Of a stretch of 64,000 nucleotides of DNA, positions 9,501-17,133 are shown piece after piece. Under the pieces are notes generated by a model. That model was not told the origin of the DNA and did no database searches. It was given only the letters and a program-made list of their open reading frames with translations. Position 1 is the first letter of the stretch; each line of letters begins with the position of its first letter. The position numbers and the translations under genes were made by a program. Source of the DNA: Thermoplasmata archaeon (GTDB lineage Archaea; Thermoplasmatota; Thermoplasmata; Lutacidiplasmatales; UBA184); NCBI GenBank assembly GCA_021796385.1, contig JAJYXQ010000071.1, positions 39,533 to 103,532 of the forward strand, given 5' to 3'.

Positions 9501-10479
9501 CCTGAGCCCAGGCTCCAATGCCACGATTTCCACGAACATCGCATGCTCCCCGAGCCCATGTCCGACGAACATCTCTTACACATGGGTCCTCGGCTCGGGG
9601 ATCGGTCGCTTGAACTCGACGACATCGAGCACGGTAACCTTCATCGCGGGTGCGAGCCCCGGGGTGGGGAACATCGCCGTTGCCGCTTCCTTGTGGGATC
9701 ATGCCACAACGGCGATCACAAACATCACGGTGGTGGCGAATGCCACCGTGGTCTCGGCCCTGGCGCTCGCTCCCGTACAGGGGACCGTGGAGACCGGGGG
9801 AAGCCTGCTTTTGAGCGCGACAGCGCACTGTTCCCCTTCTCCCTGCCCATCTGGCCTCCCCATCCAGTGGACCGCGAACAACACCGTCGGGGTGGTCCGG
9901 GGTGCAGGCCTTGCCGTGGTCTTTGTGGCTGGAAGTATACCGGGCAAGACGGAGATCACGGCCCGGACGACCCTCGGTGGACAAAGCCAAGTGGCCCGGA
10001 CCGAGATCTCAGTAGAAGGGATACCGAGACCCGGAGCGATCTCGCTCATGATATCCCCGAACGAAGCGAACATCACGCGGGGCGCCTCATTGGTGCTCCG
10101 GGCCGAAGTGGCTTGCGTTCGTGCCCCGTGCTCAGGGCCGACCACCATCCATTGGTCGCTGAACGACCCCTTGGGCAAGCTCAATCAGACCACAGGGGCT
10201 ACGGTCTCGTTCTCGGCCGGAAGCGTGGGAGGCATCGTCACGGTGGTGGCCGGGGCCTATGAGGGGAACCTTAGCGCGGCGAACCAATCCGAATTGGAGA
10301 TATGGGTCCCCGCCGTGCATCCGTCGGGCCTCGGTCCCTCTTTCCCACAAGGGTTCCTGGGCCTGCCCCAGACTGTAGGCAATGCCACACTACTGATCAT
10401 GGGGGCCGCTGCGATCGTGGCGATGACCTATCTCTTCCATCGTCGGGATTTGGCCCTGCGCTCCCGACCCGTTCGTTGA
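6505..10479 (+). CDS. Giant secreted surface protein: beta-rich head, FN3, three SGLPAG and three Ig-like domains, C-terminal TM
   Basis: 1324 residues from GTG 6505; ATG 6559 is an alternative. A hydrophobic export signal ending in 'AHA' sits unusually far in (about residues 60-82). The first ~650 residues are an Asn/Gly/Trp-rich beta structure resembling a propeller-like head. A fibronectin-III-like domain follows ('[20 protein letters not shown]', about 655-745). Three SGLPAG-type domains lie at about 748-988. Three Ig-like domains lie at about 989-1268, each with a short Cys pair (CSPSPC, CSPSPC, CVRAPC). 'FLGLP', a TM helix and a basic tail end the protein. It shares modules and the C-terminal signal with the genes at 1 and 2065. 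Function unknown; extracellular binding or adhesion is likely. Confidence 0.85.
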   Translation: MDVVEIPPSLCPSGPPSAMIRWPRSLRPGFRDVSRGLTHSRRHSPSTGPDAFRRDLLLQSGPWIIALLSVTSTWGPGLAHAATGFAADHLLNPSPGVQGPLALPEVYGYLCLAEPSATPPSPIGCGGYLPIPATPVYLTPWRDLSPSTPVEWTDRPLSIPWERSTVSTSDGSFAINTSGDIGSYVLWAPNATDRIGGAFAILSLTNSTVYSSLVAYPYMPQGNQSFVLPAYNSLVPYVFNANCVGCGAFHWGNGGAQVPNLAWTQDGAFYVNASDRLVFYSFVNHTVRDIAPWWPLFDNVMEYAGVENTEWLTTDGSWVYEFGCASSCTSGSAISFYAVNVTTGRTFSWNFSGVNDQALRVNAQINMIGLHGNDSIAALILANGTVIGWNLWTGLQWTLGKFSYFEANNVEWVPPLDSFIDVRAEGDTQDTVSQWELSDRTGTLQLSEASSLSYWTGNTAVNGENWGAYNVTDHELVFMSAFNFTVFGTFVFGTQWNPVNGTYELSGLLRSYESSAYTAPFGESVEASEHRAVILASGDLNTAEGIDTFFNNTQHSDPFSGTYQDTNVTVGYDGWQPQPPAGYWFTTLSNVFPEGLFYNASYGLTGYGVDCRSPVLCTMLGGSAGPPGTVEWTWPVGSPRFPFPASAPLAQPMPPGTVQNVSYHQANNTFQLNWTPPATGANPILNYTVAWRVGTSSVHWLNLFAQNLTTTLSGLPASGTLNISIWASNLHGTGRALSLAVAYPQLESYPVVFQEKGLPAGSPWTVSILGQAHPVNATQEVLSLGNGTYPFLITGPANFTVSPSNGTLTVNGSPQTLSATFNPILPSRYNADFRESGLPNGTAWGLSLDGTSFSVPGPSLVVPLPNGTFPYTVSAPRGYLARPSSGNVMVSGTPTEVNISFANGTPTLYPVTFSEVGLPGGTSWSVDLQGVTKTTNTSAISFWNPDGNYTYSVNPVPGFWSNVSGGTVRVNGSAPTLPALAFQPIPKIISLRLFPPSLTLSPGSNATISTNIACSPSPCPTNISYTWVLGSGIGRLNSTTSSTVTFIAGASPGVGNIAVAASLWDHATTAITNITVVANATVVSALALAPVQGTVETGGSLLLSATAHCSPSPCPSGLPIQWTANNTVGVVRGAGLAVVFVAGSIPGKTEITARTTLGGQSQVARTEISVEGIPRPGAISLMISPNEANITRGASLVLRAEVACVRAPCSGPTTIHWSLNDPLGKLNQTTGATVSFSAGSVGGIVTVVAGAYEGNLSAANQSELEIWVPAVHPSGLGPSFPQGFLGLPQTVGNATLLIMGAAAIVAMTYLFHRRDLALRSRPVR

Positions 10480-10577
10480 TCCTTGGGGTCGGGCTTCCCC
10501 AAGATATCCGAGACGGAGTGGGTCGACCGAGCAACAGCGAACTTTTGAAGGGGTTCGTGATCCAGGGTGCGAAGGTC

Positions 10578-10937
10578 ATGACCCAGCGAAGGCTTACCCG
10601 GGAGGAGGAGCGGATCATCATCCACAAGGGGACCGAACCCCCTTTCTCGGGAGAGTATGTGGACCACTTCGCCCCCGGGGTCTATCGCTGCAAGCGCTGC
10701 GGGGCGGCTCTGTACCGTTCGAAGGACAAGTTCCCCTCCAGTTGCGGCTGGCCCTCGTTCGACGACGAGGTCCCTGGAGCGGTGCGCCGCCTCCCGGACC
10801 CTGATGGGGAACGCATCGAGATCGAATGCGCTGCGTGTGGGGGACATCTGGGCCACGTTTTCGAGGGCGAGGGGCTCACACCGAAGAACGTGCGCCACTG
10901 CGTCAATTCCCTGTCCCTCACGTTCGATAGGGAGTGA
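10578..10937 (+). CDS. msrB: Peptide-methionine (R)-S-oxide reductase
   Basis: 119 residues. Zinc ligands are Cys38/Cys41 (CKRC) and Cys84/Cys87 (CAAC). Catalytic Cys108 is in 'RHCVNSLSL', and Cys56 in 'SSCGWPSF' may act as the resolving Cys. Length and order match stand-alone MsrB, which reduces the R epimer of methionine sulfoxide with thioredoxin. The open frame runs upstream into the preceding surface-protein gene, but the ATG at 10578 is where family similarity begins. An AT-rich 'acttttgaa' about 35 bases upstream may be its TATA element. Confidence 0.93.
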   Translation: MTQRRLTREEERIIIHKGTEPPFSGEYVDHFAPGVYRCKRCGAALYRSKDKFPSSCGWPSFDDEVPGAVRRLPDPDGERIEIECAACGGHLGHVFEGEGLTPKNVRHCVNSLSLTFDRE

Positions 10938-11078
10938 GAAGGCTCGCTCCCCACCCCCTATCCTAAATACTCGCAAGAATACCACGCGTTCAGGCCTTCG
11001 GGCCCACGGGCCGGAACAAGAGGGCATAGGGAAGATGGCACGGAACTGTGGTCGGGGAGTCCGCTCGGAGAGAACGTT

Positions 11079-12140
11079 ATGAAGGCCTTCGTGAAGACGA
11101 CCCGGGCCCCGGGGGGAGAACTCAGAGAGGTGCCCGAACCCCGTCCCGGCCCGGGCGAAGTGCTCGTCGGACTCAGGGCGGCCTCGATCTGCGGCACCGA
11201 CCTTCACATCTGGGACTGGAACGAATGGGCCCAGAAGCGCCTTCAGAAGATCCCTCTCATCTTGGGCCATGAGTTGAGCGGTGAAGTGCTCGAGCTGGGT
11301 GCCGGGGTCCGGGGACTCGCTGTTGGGGATAATGTTTCCGCGGAAACCCACATCGCCGACGGCACATGTTATCAGTGCCGCACGGGGCGGATGCACATCT
11401 GCGAGAACGTCCGGGTACTGGGCGTGGACACGGATGGGGTCTTCGCAGAGTACGCGGTCATCCCCGAGATCAACGCTTGGAAGAACGACCCGAATCTGGA
11501 GCCCTCCTTGGCCTCGGTCCAGGAACCGCTCGGCAACGCGGTCCACTGCCTGCTCCCGGAAGACAATGTGGAGGACCTTGCCGGCAAGAACGTGCTCATC
11601 ACCGGGTGCGGTCCCATCGGATTGGTGGCGATCCTCGTCGCGCGAGCGCTCGGAGCGGCCTCGGTCATCGCGACTGAGGTCAATCCCACGCGTCTAGAAC
11701 TGGCGCACACGATGGGGGCGGATTCCGTGCTCAATCCGAAGGACCTCGGCGCCCGAACCGCGGCAGAGATCCGCACCCTCACCGGAGGCGCAGGGGCCGA
11801 CATTGCACTCGAGATGTCGGGACATCCGGATTCCTTCCGGCTGGCGTTCGATGCCCTCCGGCCGGGAGGACGGGTCTCCCTCCTCGGTCTTTTCGACCGG
11901 GATGTGTCCTTGAACGTGGATGATGCGATCATCTTCAAGGCGGCCCGGGTGCACGGAATCTTCGGCCGACGGATGTTTGACACCTGGTACACCGTGAAGG
12001 GACTGCTGGCCAAACCCCGCTTCCGAGAGGACATGCGAAAGATCATCACCCACCGGTTCCCGATCGGCGAACTACCCCAGGCCATGGATGTCCTCCACTC
12101 CGGGGCAGCTGCAAAAGTCTCTCTCGAGCCCCGGTGGTGA
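11079..12140 (+). CDS. tdh: L-threonine 3-dehydrogenase
   Basis: 353 residues, zinc-dependent medium-chain dehydrogenase. Catalytic zinc residues are Cys38 ('SICGTDLHIWDW') and His63-Glu64 ('LGHELSGE'). 'GVDTDGVFAEYAVIPEINAWKN' and 'QEPLGNAVH' are typical of archaeal TDH, and the NAD-binding 'GCGPIGLVAILVARALGA' is present. It oxidises L-threonine to 2-amino-3-ketobutyrate with NAD+. The structural-zinc lobe reads 'HIADGTCYQCRTGRMHIC': the first of the usual four Cys is Asp94, leaving Cys97, Cys100 and Cys108. The next gene, kbl, takes its product, so the pair makes a threonine-to-glycine pathway. Confidence 0.92.
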   Translation: MKAFVKTTRAPGGELREVPEPRPGPGEVLVGLRAASICGTDLHIWDWNEWAQKRLQKIPLILGHELSGEVLELGAGVRGLAVGDNVSAETHIADGTCYQCRTGRMHICENVRVLGVDTDGVFAEYAVIPEINAWKNDPNLEPSLASVQEPLGNAVHCLLPEDNVEDLAGKNVLITGCGPIGLVAILVARALGAASVIATEVNPTRLELAHTMGADSVLNPKDLGARTAAEIRTLTGGAGADIALEMSGHPDSFRLAFDALRPGGRVSLLGLFDRDVSLNVDDAIIFKAARVHGIFGRRMFDTWYTVKGLLAKPRFREDMRKIITHRFPIGELPQAMDVLHSGAAAKVSLEPRW

Positions 12141-12202
12141 CCGCTCGGGTCCCGGATAAGCGTAATAGGCCCGGCGGTTTCGGAATCCCCTAGGTGAAAA
12201 CC

Positions 12203-13399
12203 ATGTCCCGTGATCCCGTGGCCTTCCTGAGCAAGGAGTATGCCCAGCTCGTGCAGGCGAACCTCGATTGGAGGATCCATACGCTGAATGGACCGAGCGA
12301 GCCCTGGTGCCATGTCGATGGGAAGAAGGTGCTCATGTTCTGCTCCAACAACTACCTCGGTCTCAGCACGCACCCCAGGCTCCGGGCAGCAGCGGTCGAG
12401 GCGGTCCAGAGGTACGGGGCGGGCTCCGGCTCTGTCCGGCCCATCGCAGGGACCATGGATGTCCACGTGGAGCTGGAAAAGCGGCTCGCACGGTTCAAGG
12501 GGGCGGAAGCGTCCCTCGTCTATCAGACCGGCTTCGCTGCGAACGCCGGCCTCATCCCCCAGCTTGCCGGCGAGGGGGACCTCATCGTGAGCGATGAGCT
12601 CAATCACGGGAGCATCATCGACGGGGTCCGCCTCTCGAAGGCGGACAAGGCCGTGTACCGCCATGCGGATGTGGACGACCTCGAACGGGTCCTGAACTCC
12701 GCCGAGGCCCATACACCTGCGTATCAGAAGATCCTGATCATTACCGACGGGGTGTTTTCGATGGACGGGGACGTCGCACCACTTGACCGCATCGCCAAGG
12801 TGGGAAAGGACCATGGGGCCATGGTCTACGTCGACGACGCCCATGGCGAGGGTGTGCTGGGGGAAGCCGGCCGGGGGATCGTCTCCCACTTCCATCTATC
12901 GCGCAACGTCGTGCAGGTCGAGATGGGCACATTCTCCAAGGCGTTCGGCGTGGTCGGAGGACACGTCTCGGGCTCGCGGGATCTCGTGAACTTCGCCCTC
13001 AACAAGTCGCGTACCTGGCTCCTGAGCGGATCCCATCCTCCGGCCGTCGCAGCCGCCTGCCTCGCCGCCATCGATGTGCTTGAGCAGGAACCGGAACATG
13101 TGCGGCGCCTGTGGGAGAACACGCGGCGGTTCAAGAAGGCCATGTCGGATGCTGGATTCAATATCGGGAAGAGCACGACCCCCATCACGCCCATCATCGT
13201 CGGGGAGAGCGCCAAGGCGAAGCAACTGAGCGATCGCCTCTTCGAGCTCCAAGTGTTCGCGCTTCCGATCGTCTTCCCCATGGTCGCCAAAGACCAGGCC
13301 CGCATCCGCACGATCATGAATGCGGCCATGACGGAGGACGAGGTGGGGTTTGCCATCGACGCCTTCATCCGGGCCGGCAAAGACCTCCGGATCCTCTGA
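12203..13399 (+). CDS. kbl: Glycine C-acetyltransferase (2-amino-3-ketobutyrate CoA ligase)
   Basis: 398 residues, PLP-dependent alpha-oxoamine synthase. Visible motifs are 'CSNNYLGLSTHPRL', 'DELNHGSIIDGVRLSKA', 'VDDAHGEGVLGEAGRG' and 'GTFSKAFGVVGG', whose Lys forms the Schiff base. It cleaves 2-amino-3-ketobutyrate with CoA to glycine and acetyl-CoA. I chose ATG 12203 over GTG 12194 because AGGTGA lies 6 bases upstream as a ribosome-binding site. It follows tdh by about 60 bases on the same strand and is probably co-transcribed. AONS or serine palmitoyltransferase are sister families; the tdh neighbour decides for KBL. Confidence 0.92.
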   Translation: MSRDPVAFLSKEYAQLVQANLDWRIHTLNGPSEPWCHVDGKKVLMFCSNNYLGLSTHPRLRAAAVEAVQRYGAGSGSVRPIAGTMDVHVELEKRLARFKGAEASLVYQTGFAANAGLIPQLAGEGDLIVSDELNHGSIIDGVRLSKADKAVYRHADVDDLERVLNSAEAHTPAYQKILIITDGVFSMDGDVAPLDRIAKVGKDHGAMVYVDDAHGEGVLGEAGRGIVSHFHLSRNVVQVEMGTFSKAFGVVGGHVSGSRDLVNFALNKSRTWLLSGSHPPAVAAACLAAIDVLEQEPEHVRRLWENTRRFKKAMSDAGFNIGKSTTPITPIIVGESAKAKQLSDRLFELQVFALPIVFPMVAKDQARIRTIMNAAMTEDEVGFAIDAFIRAGKDLRIL

Positions 13400-13477
13400 G
13401 GAGCGGAGGACCGGGGGGACTGACGAGAGGATCGCCCTTTCCACGTCGACCAGCAGAGAACCCCGGTCCCTAGGTCT

Positions 13478-14845
13478 ATGACGGACGTTCCTCCAAAGCC
13501 CATGGATCCGGTAGCGCTTCCCTTGAAAGGAGGGTGGAGGACCCTCGACCGTCGGGTCTACACACTTTCGGTTGCCGCCTTCGTGCGCTCCAGCGGACGC
13601 TCGGCAAGCTGGATCTTCCTTCCGCTATTGCTGTACGTGGGGTACCACCTTTCGCTCTTCCAAGTGGGGCTCCTGGTCTCCGCCCTCGTTCCGCTCTCGG
13701 TCCTCGTGAACCTTCTCGGCGGGGTCGCGACCGACCGTTATGGCCGGCGCTGGTTCGCCATGGTGCCCCCCTTCGGAGCGGCCATGGTGTTCCTTGCGCT
13801 CTACCGCTTTTGGGACGCCGGGTTGGGGCTCATGATGGTCCTCTGGGCCTGCAACATCGTGCTCATTAACATCCAGCAGCCCGCCCAGAACGCCATGCTC
13901 GGGGATGTGACCCACCCAGCGGAGCGGACCGTCGCCTTCGGTGTCCAAAGGGTCTTTTCGAACGCGGGTTTCGCTCTCGCCCCCGCCGTGGGGGGCTTGT
14001 TGGCCGCGGGTTATGGGCTCCCGGTGGTATTCCTGATGTCCGCCGTGACCGCGTTCGGGGAGGGGGTGATCCTCCTCGCCTTCCTGAAGGAATCCTTCCG
14101 CGGTACGGCCTCCGAGCAACGGACCCAGGCATCGAACGAAGACCCGGGGTCCCACCGATGGAGTGAAGGGTTCCGCTATCCCTTCCGGGACCGTTTCCTC
14201 GTATCCTTTGGAGTCCTCGGGTTTGCCCTCACTATCGTCACCCAACAGTTCGGGACCCCACTCACCCTCTTCCTGGGTACGGCACAGCATCTTCCCTTCG
14301 CCGAGATCGGCCTGGTGTACTCCATGAACGGGATCGTGGTGGTCGCCCTGCAGATCCCCATCTCCTGGGGGGTGCAGCGCCGCAGGCTCCTGTGGATGGC
14401 GGTCGGGGCCTTGCTCTACGGGACCGCCTTCCTGGTCCTCGACATTTCTCCGGGATTCATCGTCGATCTCGCCGCGATCTTCGTGCTCACCTTGGGGGAG
14501 GACATCTCGAGCCCCCTGCAGAACGCCGTGCTCTCCGGTCTGAGCGGACCCGCCCGGAGGGGAAGCTACTTCGGGGCGTACAATGTCTTCACCAGCAGCG
14601 CCCAGGCATTCGCCCCGGCGCTGGGCACGCTTCTCCTCGGGATCAGCAATGAGGCGCTCTGGGTGCCCATGGCTGGCCTCAGCCTGATCGTGGCGATGGG
14701 CTACACCATGCTCCATCGACGCGATGGGACCATTCCGGAGGTCCCGCCCGGTGGGACCGGGTCCGTCGGGGCTCCCCTGTTCGTGACCCCGACCACGGGG
14801 GTCACCGGTGGAAAGCACACCGGGTTCGGACACACGGGTCCGTGA
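13478..14845 (+). CDS. MFS transporter (probable efflux)
   Basis: 455 residues with about 12 hydrophobic helices in two halves split by a hydrophilic loop near residues 205-230. The loop after TM2 has 'GGVATDRYGRRW', the MFS signature between helices 2 and 3. 'RVFSNAGFALAPAVGGLLA' resembles the motif C of drug/H+ antiporters. The C-terminal tail is Gly/Thr-rich. Substrate unknown; multidrug or metabolite export is the family prediction. It lies about 80 bases after kbl and may be in the same unit, but a link to threonine metabolism is not shown. Confidence 0.85.
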   Translation: MTDVPPKPMDPVALPLKGGWRTLDRRVYTLSVAAFVRSSGRSASWIFLPLLLYVGYHLSLFQVGLLVSALVPLSVLVNLLGGVATDRYGRRWFAMVPPFGAAMVFLALYRFWDAGLGLMMVLWACNIVLINIQQPAQNAMLGDVTHPAERTVAFGVQRVFSNAGFALAPAVGGLLAAGYGLPVVFLMSAVTAFGEGVILLAFLKESFRGTASEQRTQASNEDPGSHRWSEGFRYPFRDRFLVSFGVLGFALTIVTQQFGTPLTLFLGTAQHLPFAEIGLVYSMNGIVVVALQIPISWGVQRRRLLWMAVGALLYGTAFLVLDISPGFIVDLAAIFVLTLGEDISSPLQNAVLSGLSGPARRGSYFGAYNVFTSSAQAFAPALGTLLLGISNEALWVPMAGLSLIVAMGYTMLHRRDGTIPEVPPGGTGSVGAPLFVTPTTGVTGGKHTGFGHTGP

Positions 14846-14861
14846 AGGGGAAAGGGTTGGG

Positions 14862-14885
14862 GGGCTCTCCCCGGGGGGAGAGCCC
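14862..14885. terminator. Bidirectional terminator hairpin
   Basis: A perfect 10-bp GC-rich stem GGGCTCTCCC/GGGAGAGCCC closes a 4-base loop between two convergent genes ending at 14845 and 14898. The position and symmetry fit a shared terminator, though archaeal termination depends more on T-tracts, and none is strong here. Confidence 0.6.
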
Positions 14886-14897
14886 AAGATCTTCGGC

Positions 14898-15161
14898 CTA
14901 TCCGAAGAAGACGGAGACCTCGGAGATCTTCCGGCGAGTAGGGATCCCCAACTGGACGTAAAGGTCCTCGAGGGCCTTGGCGCTAGGAGCATCCCACACG
15001 CAGCGCGCCTGGGTCTTCCCCCCGATCGCATAGATCACGTGGGGACGGAAGCCAGCCGGCCCCTTCCCGCTCTTGATGATCCCGATCGCCGCATTCACCT
15101 TCTCGACCACTGTGTTCGTCTGGCTCGGTTCCCATTGGTGCTCTATCTCAAACGTTGTCAT
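14898..15161 (-). CDS. Small hypothetical protein (ferredoxin-like fold candidate)
   Basis: 87 residues starting MTTFEIEHQW. The alternation of strands and helices ('TFEIEHQW', 'VVEKVNAAIGIIKSG', 'HVIYAIGGKTQARCVWDA', 'KALEDLYVQLG', 'ISEVSVFF') suggests a beta-alpha-beta ferredoxin-like fold of the dimeric barrel type, which is inference. I choose Met at 15161 rather than the frame start at 15191, because a TATA-like element occupies 15193-15204. It is divergent from the HTH_10 regulator and shares its control region, so it may be the regulator's target. Confidence 0.65.
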   Translation of the reverse strand: MTTFEIEHQWEPSQTNTVVEKVNAAIGIIKSGKGPAGFRPHVIYAIGGKTQARCVWDAPSAKALEDLYVQLGIPTRRKISEVSVFFG

Positions 15162-15190
15162 CTTTCTCGACCTCGAAGGACTTGACGCCA

Positions 15191-15206
15191 CCGGTTTATA
15201 TACCGG
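15191..15206 (-). promoter_or_regulatory. TATA-box region of the small gene at 14898-15161
   Basis: CCGGTTTATATACCGG, read on the reverse strand as CCGGTATATAAACCGG, contains TATATAAA about 30-40 bases upstream of the reverse-strand start at 15161, the distance expected for a short-leader archaeal promoter. The flanking CCGGT/ACCGG arms make it a near-palindrome. Confidence 0.6.
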
Positions 15207-15210
15207 GGGT

Positions 15211-15226
15211 CGTTTCTATAGAAACG
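15211..15226. promoter_or_regulatory. Perfect 16-bp palindrome, probable operator
   Basis: CGTTTCTATAGAAACG equals its own reverse complement. It lies between two divergent starts (15161 reverse, 15261 forward), 34 bases before the regulator ATG, and its TCTATAGA core sits where the regulator's TATA box should be. A dimeric regulator bound here would block TBP, so autorepression by the adjacent HTH_10 protein is the simplest guess. Confidence 0.6.
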
Positions 15227-15260
15227 GGGTGGTCAACTCTGCCCTGACCCGAAGGTTTTC

Positions 15261-15989
15261 ATGCAAGTCGTCACCATCCGCGTCGAGCACGATTGCCCCT
15301 TCGCAAAGCCGATCCTCGAGCGATCGGGAGCGTCGGGGACCCATTACTGCCATCGGGGGCGGTCCGCGATGCTCGAAGTGCAGGCGGAGACCCCCGAGGA
15401 CCTTCGGGGAATCACGGGGACCTTCATCTCCCAGGGCGGGAGCGTGGTGCTCGGTGGTGGCGAAACCGACCTCCATGCCGTCGTCACCTTTCCCGTCTGT
15501 GCTTGCTGTAGCCGCGGGCAAGTGATCCCCTCCATCGAATCTTCCGGTAGCTTCTATCTCCCCCCCACCTCGTACCGGGATGGAGTGGAAACCTACCAGT
15601 TCGCTCTGCACGATCCCTCCGTGGGGTCTCGGATCCTCTCTGCCCTTCCCGCCGGGGTGAACGTTCGGAACCTTGCCTCGAGCCCTGTGACCGTTCTCGG
15701 CCCCAACGGGGACCTCTTGATCCCAGCCTCCGCCCTTTTCCTCGGGGTGACCGGACGCCAGCGGGAAGCATTGCGCACCGCCGCGTCCCGAGGGTACTAT
15801 CGAATCCCTAGGGGAACGGACGATTCCGAGCTCGCCCGTGCCCTGGGTGTCTCCCGAGCCGCATTCGAAAGCCTCCTGCGAAAGGCAGAGAACCGGATCC
15901 TCCTGGCCACCCTTGAGTACCTGCCCGCTCCCTCCGCTCCCGAGGTACTGGAACGGAAGGATCCCGCGCCTAACGACTCGGAAGCGTAG
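15261..15989 (+). CDS. HTH_10 (bacterioopsin-activator-type) transcriptional regulator with Cys/His-rich N-domain
   Basis: 242 residues. The C-terminal ~55 residues ('GVTGRQREALRTAASRGYY', then 'RGTDDSELARALGVSRAAFE') are the HTH_10 DNA-binding domain common in haloarchaea and Thermoplasmatota. The N-terminal ~165 residues form a sensor-like region with His10, Cys12, Cys30, His31, Cys80, Cys82 and Cys83 ('DCPFAKPI', 'HYCHRG', 'VCACCSRG'), which could bind metal or sense redox state; that is inference. It is divergent from a small gene with a perfect palindrome between them. The 3' end overlaps the convergent S66 peptidase gene by 20 bases. Confidence 0.87.
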   Translation: MQVVTIRVEHDCPFAKPILERSGASGTHYCHRGRSAMLEVQAETPEDLRGITGTFISQGGSVVLGGGETDLHAVVTFPVCACCSRGQVIPSIESSGSFYLPPTSYRDGVETYQFALHDPSVGSRILSALPAGVNVRNLASSPVTVLGPNGDLLIPASALFLGVTGRQREALRTAASRGYYRIPRGTDDSELARALGVSRAAFESLLRKAENRILLATLEYLPAPSAPEVLERKDPAPNDSEA

Positions 15990-17010
15990 GGGATTCGGTC
16001 AGGGCGAGGGTCCGATGCACCGGGTCGACTCGGATCGGATTTCCTAGGGGAAGGATCCACTGAGGGTCCGTGTGCCCAAAGTCGAGGTTCGTCACCACGG
16101 GCATCTCCGGCACGCCGAACTCCTCGAAGAGCACCTCGGTGATGGTCCGGTCCAACTCCCGCTTTTGCTCGGAGGTATACCCTCGGGCCCGTCCGAAGAG
16201 CAGTCCTGCGGATCGGAGGAAAACATCCTCGAGCGCATAGTTCCGGAGCCATCGCTGCACCGCGCGCACGGACGGGACCTCCTCACTGGTCTCGAGGAAG
16301 AGGACCCTTCCTTTCCAAAAGGATGGCGGGGGCCAGTACCGGGTCCCTTTCAGCATCTCGAGAACCTCAATGTTTCCCCCCCACAGCGGGCCGGAAACTG
16401 TCCGTTTCCCTGAGAGCCAGTGCGGCCCATCATTCGGGTGGGACCGATTGACCTTTCCGACGTTCGCCCTGTCGCCCCAATCGGGGTAGCCCTCCGAATA
16501 TCGGGAAAACGGGGTGTACTTTAGAGGGGGTCCGGAGCCGAAGAGGACCGCGCGTGCTTGGGATCGGAAGGACTCGGGAAACCGCGTCATCTGGGACCAG
16601 CCGGCCAGCATGCTGGGTCCATGAAAGGTGACGAGCCCTTGGAGATTCGCCCAGCTCAGAAGCGTCGTCGTATCGGAATAACCAAGGAGCACTTTGGGAT
16701 GCCGACGGAACACCCCGGGGTCCAGATAGGGAAGGACCCGCATCGAGTCGTCCCCGCCGATAACGGAGACGACCGCAACGACCTCCGGGTCCTCGAAGGC
16801 GGTCATCACGTCCTGTGCGCGGTCCTCCGGGTGATGGTAGAGATGGTCCGGGTCGGCCCGGGTATGGGGAAATTCCTTCACGGAGAGCCGGAAGTATTTG
16901 CGTAGGTTCTCGATCGCGCGGTCGAGGACCCAAGGGAACCGCGCCGCCCCTCCCCAAGAGGGGGAGACAATGCCCACCGCATCCCCCGGCCGAAGAGCCT
17001 TGGGTTTCAT
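15970..17010 (-). CDS. Peptidase S66 family (LD-carboxypeptidase / MccF-like)
   Basis: 346 residues from Met 17010; Met 17019 and 17055 are alternatives. The N-terminus 'KPKALRPGDAVGIVSPSWGG' and 'VVAVVSVIGGDDSMRVLPYLD' are typical of S66. The serine nucleophile is in 'GYSDTTTLLSW', the Glu in 'LWGGNIEVLE' and the His in 'NLDFGHTDPQ', so the Ser-Glu-His triad is intact. Bacterial LD-carboxypeptidases trim murein tetrapeptides, while MccF cleaves microcin-type acyl-sulfamoyl adenylates. An archaeon without murein more likely uses an MccF-like or self-immunity activity. It is divergent from the DUF1015 gene. Confidence 0.88.
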   Translation of the reverse strand: MKPKALRPGDAVGIVSPSWGGAARFPWVLDRAIENLRKYFRLSVKEFPHTRADPDHLYHHPEDRAQDVMTAFEDPEVVAVVSVIGGDDSMRVLPYLDPGVFRRHPKVLLGYSDTTTLLSWANLQGLVTFHGPSMLAGWSQMTRFPESFRSQARAVLFGSGPPLKYTPFSRYSEGYPDWGDRANVGKVNRSHPNDGPHWLSGKRTVSGPLWGGNIEVLEMLKGTRYWPPPSFWKGRVLFLETSEEVPSVRAVQRWLRNYALEDVFLRSAGLLFGRARGYTSEQKRELDRTITEVLFEEFGVPEMPVVTNLDFGHTDPQWILPLGNPIRVDPVHRTLALTESPTLPSR

Positions 17011-17080
17011 CGACCGCATGACCGGTAAGAACACCGGAACGCACTTCAAGTCCACGCAGGTTGGCGGCTTTTCGCCAAAT

Positions 17081-17087
17081 CTTTATC
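17081..17087 (+). promoter_or_regulatory. TATA-like element for the DUF1015 gene
   Basis: CTTTATC after AAAT lies about 50 bases before the start at 17134. A purine-rich GGAGGGGTGA at 17117-17126 supplies a ribosome-binding site. Confidence 0.4.
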
Positions 17088-17133
17088 TCTCCTTCAAGGA
17101 TGTGCGCATCGTTTCGGGAGGGGTGAAGGGCGG

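Noticed and set aside
11372..12895. 507-codon reverse frame
   Set aside because: It is antisense to tdh and kbl and crosses their intergenic gap; composition is not protein-like.
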